DNA from: DHVE2 group archaeon | GTDB taxonomy: Archaea > Thermoplasmatota > Thermoplasmata > Thermoplasmatales > Aciduliprofundaceae | DNA: 18,200 bases | Direction of reading: 5' to 3' | NCBI GenBank assembly: GCA_026986135.1 | Contig: JALSPD010000026.1 | Location: forward strand, 1 to 18,200 | In this document: positions 6,529 through 14,466 of the stretch, in pieces | Layout: the number at the start of each line of letters is the position of its first letter | Numbering within the stretch: the stretch's first letter is position 1 | Program-made: the position numbers and the translations under genes | Notes under the pieces: generated by a model | The model's database searches: none | What the model saw: only the letters and a program-made list of their open reading frames with translations | What the model was told of the DNA's origin: nothing

Positions 6529-6547
6529 TTGTGAATCCATGAGGAGC

Positions 6548-6606
6548 ATGGCCCGTCAGGCTGGCATTCCCTGAAAAATGAGGGGAATCCCCGCAGGCGG
6601 GCTATA
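6548..6606 (+). ncRNA. Candidate box H/ACA-type guide RNA with K-loop
   Basis: This GC-rich segment in an AT-rich spacer folds as one hairpin. The lower stem is 6548-6556 with 6597-6605 (9 pairs, two of them G-U). The upper stem is 6566-6571 with 6583-6588, six Watson-Crick pairs. It continues with U6572-G6582 and tandem G6573-A6581 and A6574-G6580 pairs, closed by a 5-nt loop. CTGA at 6571-6574 and ATGAGG at 6578-6583 match the D- and C-like halves of an L7Ae-binding K-loop, including the U just before the G-A step. Between the stems is an internal loop (6557-6565 and 6589-6596). ATA follows at 6604-6606, 15 nt from the upper stem, which fits the 14-16 nt rule for the ANA box. In archaea this guides pseudouridylation. 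The implied target form is GGGG-UN-GCCAG; I could not name a matching rRNA site. No box sequence is an exact ACA, so confidence is moderate. Confidence 0.5.
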
Positions 6607-6611
6607 AAATC

Positions 6612-6628
6612 TATAAAAAATATTAAAA
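6612..6628 (+). promoter_or_regulatory. deoC promoter (TATA region)
   Basis: An AT-only stretch contains TATAAAAA and, partly overlapping, AATATTAAAA centred about 27 bp before the deoC ATG. The second position predicts a leaderless mRNA, in keeping with the absence of a Shine-Dalgarno site before 6651. Confidence 0.5.
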
Positions 6629-6650
6629 GAGAGTTTGCAATTCCCATCCT

Positions 6651-7325
6651 ATGAATCGCAGGGAACTTGCAAAATATATAGATCACACTAACCTGAAAGC
6701 TTATGCCACCAGAGATGACATAAAGAGGCTTTGTGAGGAGGCAAAAGAATATGGCTTTTATGCAGTATGCGTAAATCCAGCTAGAGTAAGAGATGCAAAG
6801 GAATTTTTAAAGGATACTGATATTAAGATTGCCTCTGTTGTAGGATTCCCCCTCGGTGCAACTTATACGGAAGTCAAGGTGCAGGAGGCCATAATGGCGA
6901 TTAAGGATGGAGCCAGCGAGATTGATATGGTTATCAATATAGGTGCTCTTAAAGATGGAGACTACGATGCTGTAGAGAGAGACATAAAAGCGGTGGTAGA
7001 TGCTGCTCACTCAATGGATGCCATAGTAAAGGTGATAATTGAAACCTGCTACCTCACCGACGAGGAGAAAAAAATAGCATGTGAGATTGCAAAGAAAGCT
7101 GGAGCCGATTTTGTGAAAACTTCAACAGGATTTGGAACCGCTGGAGCAAAGGTTGAGGACGTAAAACTTATGCGTTCAATCGTTGGTGAGGGGATGGGTG
7201 TTAAGGCTGCAGGTGGGATCCATACTGCTGATGAAGCACTGGCAATGATTGAAGCAGGAGCAAATAGAATAGGTGCCAGCAGAAGTGTGGAGATAGTTAA
7301 TACACTTAAGGAGGAAGATTCATAG
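6651..7325 (+). CDS. deoC: Deoxyribose-phosphate aldolase
   Basis: DeoC splits 2-deoxyribose 5-phosphate into acetaldehyde and glyceraldehyde 3-phosphate in deoxynucleoside breakdown. The 224-residue length is normal. The class I aldolase active site is complete: Schiff-base Lys156 in DFVKTSTGF, Lys185 in GVKAAGGI, and Asp92 in EIDMVINIGAL. IDHTNLK at 10-16, CVNP at 40-43 and VVGFPLG at 63-69 are further family landmarks, and GASRS at 208-212 binds the phosphate. It is a cytoplasmic TIM barrel. No other nucleoside-degradation gene is beside it. The start is set by the TATA region 27 bp upstream. Its 3' end overlaps the convergent helicase gene by 20 bp. Confidence 0.96.
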   Translation: MNRRELAKYIDHTNLKAYATRDDIKRLCEEAKEYGFYAVCVNPARVRDAKEFLKDTDIKIASVVGFPLGATYTEVKVQEAIMAIKDGASEIDMVINIGALKDGDYDAVERDIKAVVDAAHSMDAIVKVIIETCYLTDEEKKIACEIAKKAGADFVKTSTGFGTAGAKVEDVKLMRSIVGEGMGVKAAGGIHTADEALAMIEAGANRIGASRSVEIVNTLKEEDS

Positions 7326-10300
7326 CCTTCTCAAAAATCTCCCTTGCTTCTTCAGGATATGCCTTTGAAATTTTTATCTTTCTTTTTCCTGTGGCTTTAA
7401 CTGTTCCCACAAAATCATCTTTCACCACTACAAAACCTTCATATTTCAGGTTAAAAAGTGTACGTAAGAACCTGGATAGAGGATCTTTAGGATCAAAAAC
7501 AAATGGTTTTTCTGCACAGAATTCACATTCAAAGGACTCAATCTCGCTCTCATCAAGGTAATAAATCCAACCATCATTCAGATATCCACCCTTTGAAAGT
7601 TCAAGTTTTTCTAAGGAATATAAAGATTCTATTGGATGAATGTATCCACCACCGAATTCGGTGATTATTTTAACATTTAAAACACCAAACATATCGTGCA
7701 GTGATTCTACAAACCTATCCACCGCCAGTGTCTTGGGATATTTACTTTTTACTATGATGTATCCAGAGGGATGCTTTGCAATATAGTTACCCAAAAGCAA
7801 GTTGTCTATGGCTTTATATGTTCTTTCCATTCCAAGAGGAGATTCCTGAAGCAATTCTCTAATACTCATCTTTCTGTTTTCTTCAAAGATATGATAGACA
7901 GTTTCCATATCCTTATCCATCTTCATCCCCTTTATTGCCTGAAAAATAGCTGCGGTCTCCATAGTTGCAAATCCCCTCTCCCCATTTAAATCCACAATTT
8001 CATAAATAAGTTCCGAATGGTAATACTTCTCCAGCTTTATTTTTTTGAATGCCCTGATCATTTCCCTATCTGAGTGAACAACCATTAAAAATCTGGCCAC
8101 ATCAAGGGGTGTTTTAAGAAATCTTCTAGGAATTACTCTGTTCTTCCATAGTATGTACGCTATTATTTTACTCCTGGAAAACATTTTACTGGAGGCATCA
8201 TCAGAAATGTAATAATCACCTACCTTATGGTAACCCTCTTCCTGGGGCACCGATGTTATCACTGTCCATTTTTTACCAAGTGTCCTGAGAAAATCCTCTT
8301 GATCTCCAAGTACGCTCTCAACATAGAGATGATCATGGCGGTCTTTCACATCACCCGTAGAAATTATTTTTCCGTTGTGAACAAGCAAATAACTGTATAT
8401 TTCAGGAAATGAATCATAGAGATTGTGCAGTATGGGATAGGAGAACGGATCCTCTCTGGGTATTATCTCTTTTATCTCTCTGGTGGGTTCATTTACTGCT
8501 AAATGATAATAATACCATGTGCCCTCTATATTCACCTTTTTGTACTCATCTCCATGCTTGAAATTAAGCCCGGTGTACCATTCCACTTGGGTCCTGGATA
8601 ACGGGCCGTACCCCCTAATTATCCTTCTAATTAAACTATCTTCGTCACCCTTACTCTCATAAACCACTGCTCTAAATGGATATCTTGGAGTGTCCATCAG
8701 CGAGGTGACCTCCCTGTACACGTATATGTTTTTCTCAAGTTTTTCAATAATCCTCCTTACTTCGCTGGGATAGAAGGTACTCATTTTCTCAATATTCCTT
8801 ATCGTGGCCTTTTCACCTAGAGCTGCAATTATGCTCAATATTTTTCTATCTTTATCTGTAAGGCCTTCCCGTCTATACGCACCTGCAAAAATAGGTATAT
8901 TTTTCTTGGGAGCATAGCATAATCTGCCGCCCAAAAAGCGGCCATACGCAACCTCTCCATTTTTAATCATATTGAGAAATTCTTCGTAGCACCCGCGAAT
9001 TTTTAATGTATTTGGGTTAAACACAACCAAAAAATTATCAAAGAACTCATCACAACTCATCTTTCGTATTATCCTTTCAGCCCTGAAATGCATAACCTCA
9101 TCCTTTTTCATACCTCTTTTCTTACGAAGTGCGTCATAGTCTTCCCTCAGCATATACTGTTCCCCATAGCCAATCAGGAATCTGCCCTTTACCACGGTGC
9201 CCTCGTCTACCATGTATTTGAGTATTCTTCGTATGTCCTCCTCATTTATTTTTAGTGTGTACAGTATCTCCTCAAATGTGATTGGTCCTCTGAAATAAAG
9301 TAAGTTTCTTATCAAAATTTCCAAAGCGTAGTCCCTTTCAATCTTTACAGGTTCTCTAATATACCAGTAAAATCTTCCATCTTTAAACTTTCTACCTGCC
9401 AGATAACCGTGCTCCATGCACTTGAGAATATCCATTGCCTCTGATCTCTTCAAACCATTTTTTCGGGCTATCTCTTCCGCTTCCAGTACTCCATCCCATG
9501 TAATTGATTTGTTGCAATCTCTCGCGTACAATGTTGAAAACACAGGGTACATGGATTCTGTTGTCCAGAGTAGTCTGGTGGAATATACTGATACTATCTT
9601 TCCATCCCAAACTAATTTTTCAACCTCTCTTCTAAGATCCTCCTCATCAATATCGGAATAATCATAAATGTTGATCCCTCTTCGGTGAAGAATGTCCACA
9701 CCGGGCGCTCTTTCAACAAAATTTATAATATCGCCGATGTTTTTGATTCTAATCTTATTTTTGAAGTACTCTCTAATTTCGCTCTCAGAAAACGTAAATT
9801 CTACTTCATCGCTTGGTATGATTCTCTCCAGAAGCTTCAAATGCAATTCCTTGAGTAGTGCGCTACGGTCTTCTATAAGAACTATGTCTGATATTCCTAC
9901 CAGAATTATACTGTGGGCAAATATGCTTGGGGTATCACTGTAATCTAATAATCGCACTTTTATGGATCCTTCTTCTATCCCTTCAAGAACCTTTCTTGCG
10001 TTGGGCATATCCATTGCTATATTGAGAATTTCATTGAAGGTCTCTTCCATCACTGGAAATCCTGGTATGTCCTTAAGAATCCTGAGTATTTTCTCACTTC
10101 TCAGTTGCTGCCTTGCAACACTTATGTTTTTGCCTTTATATTTTCTAAGAACCATAAATGACCTTGTAGCCACATGCCTGAATCTCTGCTTAAACAGTTC
10201 AGTATTGAATACTGCCTTTTTTAACACATCCTCAAGTTCTTCAGATGCAAGCAAATCCTTTATGGTATCAAGTGGAATCTTCTTTTTACTTGTAAGCATA

Positions 10301-12429
10301 AATGCATCGTCTGTAATGCTAACACCCACATTTACACCGTATCTTTCACTTATCTTGAATGCATAGGCCCTTGAAAGGGCGTCATTTACTCTTCTTCCAA
10401 ACGGAAAATGAAATATGATGTTGTACTTTCCTGACTGGTCCACGTAACCTTCAATTACAACCCTTCTGTGTGTTGGAACAGCATAATGCATTTGCTCTGA
10501 TATGTAGGATACTATGCTCCTTGCCCCTTCCTGTGAAAGGTAATACTCTTTAATAAGTAGCTTAACAGTTTCTTCCTTTCCTAATTCCTGGATTTTATTC
10601 TCAACCCATTCCCTGAATTTACCAACCTCAATACTCAAATCAAAGGATCTGGGAAGCATCTCACCCACCCACGATGGCACCGTTGGCCTCTTGCCTGTAG
10701 CATCTCTAACAACCACCCGGGTGGATGTTATCCTTACCACCTCATATGCTCTAGCACCCAGGACAAAAACATCACCTTTTTGTAGTTTTTCCACAAATTT
10801 CTCACTCAAATCACCCAGACGTTTTCCTTCAACATCCACAACAAGATAATCTGCCTCATCAGGTATGGTGCCCAGATTCATAAAAAATATCATCCTGGAA
10901 GTTTTTTTTCTTCCAAATTTGCCCTCTTCTGGATCAAACCATATCTTGGAGTAAAAAACATCGCCCAGGACATGCCCCCCAAGATAATTAAGTACCTCCA
11001 GAAACTTTTCTTTCGGGAGATCATGGTAGCAGTAAGAGTTTCTGATAATCCCGTATGCCTCATCTACATCCCATCTCTTCTCCAGACTCATACCCACTAG
11101 GACCTGCGAAAGCACATCCAAGGAGTTTTTTGGAATCCTTATTCTATCTATCTTTCCCTCATATGCACATTTTACAAGGGTGGTACATTCAACAAGATCA
11201 TCAAGTTCAAATACCATAAACCTGCCCTTTGCAGTGGCTCCATATGCATGTCCGCTTCTGCCGATCCTTTGAAGACCTTTGGCAACGCTTTTAGGCGATC
11301 CAATTTGGACCACAAGATCAATGTAGCCAATGTCAATACCCAGTTCCAGTGATGTGGATGAAATTACACATTTCAGCCTTCCATCCTTAAGATCACGCTC
11401 AACACGAAGTCTTGTTTCTTTGCTAAGTGATCCGTGATGCGCCTCTAATTTTTCAACGCCCCTCTCTTTTAATTTATATGCTACATGCTCTGTGCCGCTT
11501 CTTGTGTTTGTGAATATTAATGTGGTACGATGTTTTCTAATCATATCAACAAGAATATCGTACATTCTTTCACTGGCCACCTCGTAGGGTGTCAGAGTGA
11601 GATCCTCCACGGGAGTTATCACCCTGAGGTCCATATCCTTTCTGATTTTTGCATCCACAATCCATACTTCTCTCTCCTGGTCTCCGTTGTATCCCCCTAA
11701 AAATCTTGCAATATCTTCCAGAGGCGCCTGAGTAGCACTTAAGCCAATCCTTTGAAATTCACCTGCATAGTACGCAAGACGTTCCAGGTTCAGAGAAAGC
11801 ATAACACCCCGTTTATTATTTGCAAGTTCATGGATCTCATCAACAATTACATACTTTACCTCTTTGAATTTCTCTCTGAATTTTGGAGCGGTAAGGGCCA
11901 GGGCAAGGGATTCTGGAGTGGTGATAAAAATATGGGGTGGCTTTCTAAGCATTTTTTGTCTTTCTGAGGTGCTTGTATCCCCAGAACGTACGGCTATCCT
12001 GATCTTTGGAATCTTAATTCCTTTTTTGAGTGCAAGCTTCTCTATTTCTTCAAGAGGCACTTCCAGATTCCTGTGGATATCGTTTGCGAGGGCCTTTAGG
12101 GGCGAGATATACACACAGTATATCTTATCTTCAAGCTTTCCCTTTTTAGCAAGAAGGAACAGCTCGTTTATAATTGACATAAACGCGGTGAGTGTCTTTC
12201 CGCTACCTGTGGGTGAGGACACTAGAACATTCTTACCCCTATGTATCAAGGGAATGGCATATTCCTGAGGTTCGGTTAGCTTTTCAAATTTTGAAAACCA
12301 CTCTCCTATTACAGGATCAAATAACGATATAACCTCGTCCTTTTTCCATCTTTTATGTGCCCGCTTTATCATTTTAAAGCGATTAATAAGTGCATCATGA
12401 GATTTAAATGTTTCCGCCCAAGTGCGCAT
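7306..12429 (-). CDS. lhr: Lhr-type superfamily 2 helicase with a long C-terminal region
   Basis: Residues 1-870 form the Lhr core. Present are motif I SPTGSGKT at 72-79, motif II DEIH at 197-200, motif III SAT at 231-233, motif IV around FTNTRSGTE at 306-314, motif V near STSLELGID at 358-366, and motif VI QRIGRSGH at 387-394. They are followed by the Lhr landmark VPSWVGE at 584-590 and the winged-helix/beta-barrel part. Lhr enzymes are ATP-driven 3'-5' DNA (and DNA:RNA) helicases linked to repair. The remaining 830 or so residues are far beyond the usual archaeal length of 850-950. They hold several winged-helix-like units, for example RGPITFEEI near 1046 and GPLSRTQVEWYTGL near 1274, the latter resembling AlkZ/YcaQ-type folds known from bacterial Lhr C-terminal domains. 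A CEFC pair lies at 1635-1638. The start is ATG at 12429 (a TTG precedes it); a TATA box 26 bp upstream implies a leaderless mRNA. Confidence 0.9.
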   Translation of the reverse strand: MRTWAETFKSHDALINRFKMIKRAHKRWKKDEVISLFDPVIGEWFSKFEKLTEPQEYAIPLIHRGKNVLVSSPTGSGKTLTAFMSIINELFLLAKKGKLEDKIYCVYISPLKALANDIHRNLEVPLEEIEKLALKKGIKIPKIRIAVRSGDTSTSERQKMLRKPPHIFITTPESLALALTAPKFREKFKEVKYVIVDEIHELANNKRGVMLSLNLERLAYYAGEFQRIGLSATQAPLEDIARFLGGYNGDQEREVWIVDAKIRKDMDLRVITPVEDLTLTPYEVASERMYDILVDMIRKHRTTLIFTNTRSGTEHVAYKLKERGVEKLEAHHGSLSKETRLRVERDLKDGRLKCVISSTSLELGIDIGYIDLVVQIGSPKSVAKGLQRIGRSGHAYGATAKGRFMVFELDDLVECTTLVKCAYEGKIDRIRIPKNSLDVLSQVLVGMSLEKRWDVDEAYGIIRNSYCYHDLPKEKFLEVLNYLGGHVLGDVFYSKIWFDPEEGKFGRKKTSRMIFFMNLGTIPDEADYLVVDVEGKRLGDLSEKFVEKLQKGDVFVLGARAYEVVRITSTRVVVRDATGKRPTVPSWVGEMLPRSFDLSIEVGKFREWVENKIQELGKEETVKLLIKEYYLSQEGARSIVSYISEQMHYAVPTHRRVVIEGYVDQSGKYNIIFHFPFGRRVNDALSRAYAFKISERYGVNVGVSITDDAFMLTSKKKIPLDTIKDLLASEELEDVLKKAVFNTELFKQRFRHVATRSFMVLRKYKGKNISVARQQLRSEKILRILKDIPGFPVMEETFNEILNIAMDMPNARKVLEGIEEGSIKVRLLDYSDTPSIFAHSIILVGISDIVLIEDRSALLKELHLKLLERIIPSDEVEFTFSESEIREYFKNKIRIKNIGDIINFVERAPGVDILHRRGINIYDYSDIDEEDLRREVEKLVWDGKIVSVYSTRLLWTTESMYPVFSTLYARDCNKSITWDGVLEAEEIARKNGLKRSEAMDILKCMEHGYLAGRKFKDGRFYWYIREPVKIERDYALEILIRNLLYFRGPITFEEILYTLKINEEDIRRILKYMVDEGTVVKGRFLIGYGEQYMLREDYDALRKKRGMKKDEVMHFRAERIIRKMSCDEFFDNFLVVFNPNTLKIRGCYEEFLNMIKNGEVAYGRFLGGRLCYAPKKNIPIFAGAYRREGLTDKDRKILSIIAALGEKATIRNIEKMSTFYPSEVRRIIEKLEKNIYVYREVTSLMDTPRYPFRAVVYESKGDEDSLIRRIIRGYGPLSRTQVEWYTGLNFKHGDEYKKVNIEGTWYYYHLAVNEPTREIKEIIPREDPFSYPILHNLYDSFPEIYSYLLVHNGKIISTGDVKDRHDHLYVESVLGDQEDFLRTLGKKWTVITSVPQEEGYHKVGDYYISDDASSKMFSRSKIIAYILWKNRVIPRRFLKTPLDVARFLMVVHSDREMIRAFKKIKLEKYYHSELIYEIVDLNGERGFATMETAAIFQAIKGMKMDKDMETVYHIFEENRKMSIRELLQESPLGMERTYKAIDNLLLGNYIAKHPSGYIIVKSKYPKTLAVDRFVESLHDMFGVLNVKIITEFGGGYIHPIESLYSLEKLELSKGGYLNDGWIYYLDESEIESFECEFCAEKPFVFDPKDPLSRFLRTLFNLKYEGFVVVKDDFVGTVKATGKRKIKISKAYPEEAREIFEKAMNLPP

Positions 12430-12450
12430 CAAAACAAAAATTACGAAACC

Positions 12451-12458
12451 ATAAAAAA
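12451..12458 (-). promoter_or_regulatory. TATA box of the lhr gene
   Basis: TTTTTTAT on the minus strand is centred about 26 bp before the ATG at 12429, in the 43-bp gap after the secretion membrane protein gene. The same T run could also help end the upstream transcript. The lhr gene therefore probably has its own promoter. Confidence 0.45.
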
Positions 12459-12472
12459 ATCATTAAAAATTT

Positions 12473-14455
12473 TTAGAGGAATCCTGCAAAGAACTTATCC
12501 AGGAAGTACAGAGAGACGGTATACAGTATGGGCGCGGTAAATAGCATCTTGGCGAGCTCGTATCTGTTTTGAATTGGATCATTGCCGTACATCAGGTTGT
12601 TGTAGAAGTAGCCTGTGATAAGTACTGTGAGATAGACATAAACTATCATTATTATTGAGAATGTGTATGGGGCTATGTGATGTACCTTCAGAAAGCCTAT
12701 GCTGAACATGGAATTCTCAGGGAGTATTGCAGATACCTGTTCCAGTTTTCCGGAAATTACTGCATAAAGAACCAGGGTTACTGCGATGGTAATAGGTGCA
12801 AAGTACAGTGCTGTCATCTGCATCATGCTTGTGGCACTCCTCAGTTTTGTTTTCATATCCTTCTCAATGCCCTTCATCTCTCTGAGATGGTTTGCTATGT
12901 TTATTATCATATTTCCAGCAGTCAAATTATCCTTCCTCATAGCATCCAGGGTAACACGCATTGTGGTGTTGATCACTCTGGTTGATTTGTCCAGCAGAAT
13001 ACCATTCTGTCCAAACAATATCTCCTCAAGACTGTCTCTTGTAGTTTTGAGAGCGTATAGGATCCTGCGGAAAAGAATCTCAATAGCACTTCCACGCATC
13101 AGATCCACTACCCTCTGTAGAGCAACTTCAAATGGCTCTCCCTCTGCCACTCTGCTACCCACATTGAAGAGTGCATCCGGGAAGTCATCATTCATTTCAA
13201 CTATAGAATCATGCTCTGGCTTCATTGGATATGAGGTCACAAACAGATATATTCCAAGGGGAATTGAAACTGCCCAAAGGAACCATGACGTGCCTACATA
13301 GGTGGGTGTTATCAGCCCAAGATAGAAAAATACAGCCCCAACAAGAATAGATATCACGATAAGTATATTCTTTTCCTGCTTGGTCATATGCACCTCCAGC
13401 TCAGGAGGGGTGCTTAGAACAGGTTTTTCATCAATAATCTTCTTTGCATAAAGGTAAAAGCCCAATGGAATAGCGATATCAAACAGAACCACCAGGAGCC
13501 ATGTCATATCCTCTCCAATAGGTGTGATTGGAAGTAAAGAAGCCAATATCAAGGGAAGCATAACACCTATGGAGAAAAGAATCATTGTAGGTACATACAG
13601 GGCTTCTGCATATGCAATCAGATCTCTCTTTGATCCTTCCATTATTATGGAGGATGCTTTTTCCAGAGTCTCTTTTCTTTCTTCCTCCGTGGACCTCATT
13701 GAGGACACACGCAGAGTGTATAACGCTCTTTTAAAGCTATCGTTCCATTTACCCCATTCGTATGCAAAGGTAACGAAGGCATCCTCTATGGTGTCATGCT
13801 CCCTCAGGTAAACGCCCCACAGAATCTTCTTTAAGTCGGTTGCAAGGGGCTCTTCAGTGTTATCGCTTGCGAATGCAACCGCATGCTCAAGGGATGGATT
13901 CAAGTAGAGTGACATAACCATGTAACTTATTGCCTGTGGCATGAATCCCAGCATTTTAATTCTAAGGCTGTTTGCTCTCATAAACGGATAATTTACTATG
14001 AAGAAATAGCCCATGAACGGTATAAGAATGGTTAAAAGCACCGCAAACAATGTCATTATAAGATTATGGCTCAACAGAAACACTATAAGATCAACAATCA
14101 CAAAGAACAGTATTGAAAAAACGAGGAATATCTGACCAAAGAATACGATCTGGTGTGGCTCAAGATTTAGCCTGGCAAATTTTATTGTTTGTGCAAAGTC
14201 ATTGCGATCATACTCGGTCTGGGCACGCATGTATTTTGTGAATTCCCTTATGTATTTGCTGTAAGCCTTTTTGTATTCTATATCTTCCTTCTTGTACATG
14301 CTCATTACTTTTTCGTACTCCTCCTCCGCCTTCAGGTACCTCTTACGGGCCTCGTCCACCTTCTTTTTACGCTCTTCTTCCCACTTGTCCCTGAACGCTT
14401 CCGACTGCTCCCTGAACATGAGGTTTACCTTCTGGCAGAGTTTCTCATAGAGCAT
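12473..14455 (-). CDS. Type IV pilus/Tad-like secretion membrane platform protein (tandem T2SSF)
   Basis: The protein of about 660 residues is the likely membrane platform for the ATPase encoded just upstream, as TadC/FlaJ-type proteins are for pili, archaella and type II secretion. The N-terminal 90 or so residues are strongly charged and probably coiled coil, rich in Lys, Glu and Tyr. About nine membrane segments follow (near 104-129, 133-156, 285-309, 317-338, 364-384, 391-410, 547-568, 598-617 and 636-654). Two cytoplasmic helical regions at about 165-285 and 418-545 are the tandem T2SSF domains; the second carries VGSRVAEGEPFEVAL at 433-447. Two ATGs stand in a row at 14458 and 14455. 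GGTGAT at 14461-14466 is 5 nt from the second and only 2 nt from the first, so I chose 14455. The gene lies 6 bp after the ATPase stop (3 bp from the first ATG), clearly one operon. The N-terminal coiled coil is not usual for the family. Confidence 0.85.
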   Translation of the reverse strand: MLYEKLCQKVNLMFREQSEAFRDKWEEERKKKVDEARKRYLKAEEEYEKVMSMYKKEDIEYKKAYSKYIREFTKYMRAQTEYDRNDFAQTIKFARLNLEPHQIVFFGQIFLVFSILFFVIVDLIVFLLSHNLIMTLFAVLLTILIPFMGYFFIVNYPFMRANSLRIKMLGFMPQAISYMVMSLYLNPSLEHAVAFASDNTEEPLATDLKKILWGVYLREHDTIEDAFVTFAYEWGKWNDSFKRALYTLRVSSMRSTEEERKETLEKASSIIMEGSKRDLIAYAEALYVPTMILFSIGVMLPLILASLLPITPIGEDMTWLLVVLFDIAIPLGFYLYAKKIIDEKPVLSTPPELEVHMTKQEKNILIVISILVGAVFFYLGLITPTYVGTSWFLWAVSIPLGIYLFVTSYPMKPEHDSIVEMNDDFPDALFNVGSRVAEGEPFEVALQRVVDLMRGSAIEILFRRILYALKTTRDSLEEILFGQNGILLDKSTRVINTTMRVTLDAMRKDNLTAGNMIINIANHLREMKGIEKDMKTKLRSATSMMQMTALYFAPITIAVTLVLYAVISGKLEQVSAILPENSMFSIGFLKVHHIAPYTFSIIMIVYVYLTVLITGYFYNNLMYGNDPIQNRYELAKMLFTAPILYTVSLYFLDKFFAGFL

Positions 14456-14460
14456 CATAC

Positions 14461-14466
14461 ATCACC
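14461..14466 (-). promoter_or_regulatory. Shine-Dalgarno site of the membrane platform gene
   Basis: GGTGAT, complementary to the 16S 3' end, overlaps the ATPase stop codon and ends 5 nt before the second of two adjacent ATG codons. It supports coupled translation and the start at 14455. Confidence 0.55.

Noticed and set aside
6517..6532. ACAAT/ATTGT inverted repeat around the TATA box of the small RNA as an operator
   Set aside because: Only five AT-rich base pairs per arm; expected by chance in such DNA.
6591..6597. Seven bases complementary to CCTGCGG, which occurs in conserved parts of 16S rRNA
   Set aside because: The match is not next to a U in the required position and the left guide strand does not pair downstream, so it is not accepted as the guide target.
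6539..6602. Box C/D guide RNA reading of the structured segment, using ATGAGGA as box C and CTGA as box D'
   Set aside because: Box C is a poor match, the distance to CTGA is 25 nt, and there is no terminal box D; the hairpin with H/ACA spacings explains the same bases better.
6551..6603. Degenerate tRNA or tRNA fragment
   Set aside because: The outer GCCCG/CGGGC pairing resembles an acceptor stem, but there is no T loop, no anticodon arm and no D arm.
12430..12432. TTG one codon ahead of the lhr ATG as start
   Set aside because: The TATA box spacing suits the ATG at 12429 equally well or better, and no Shine-Dalgarno site supports TTG.
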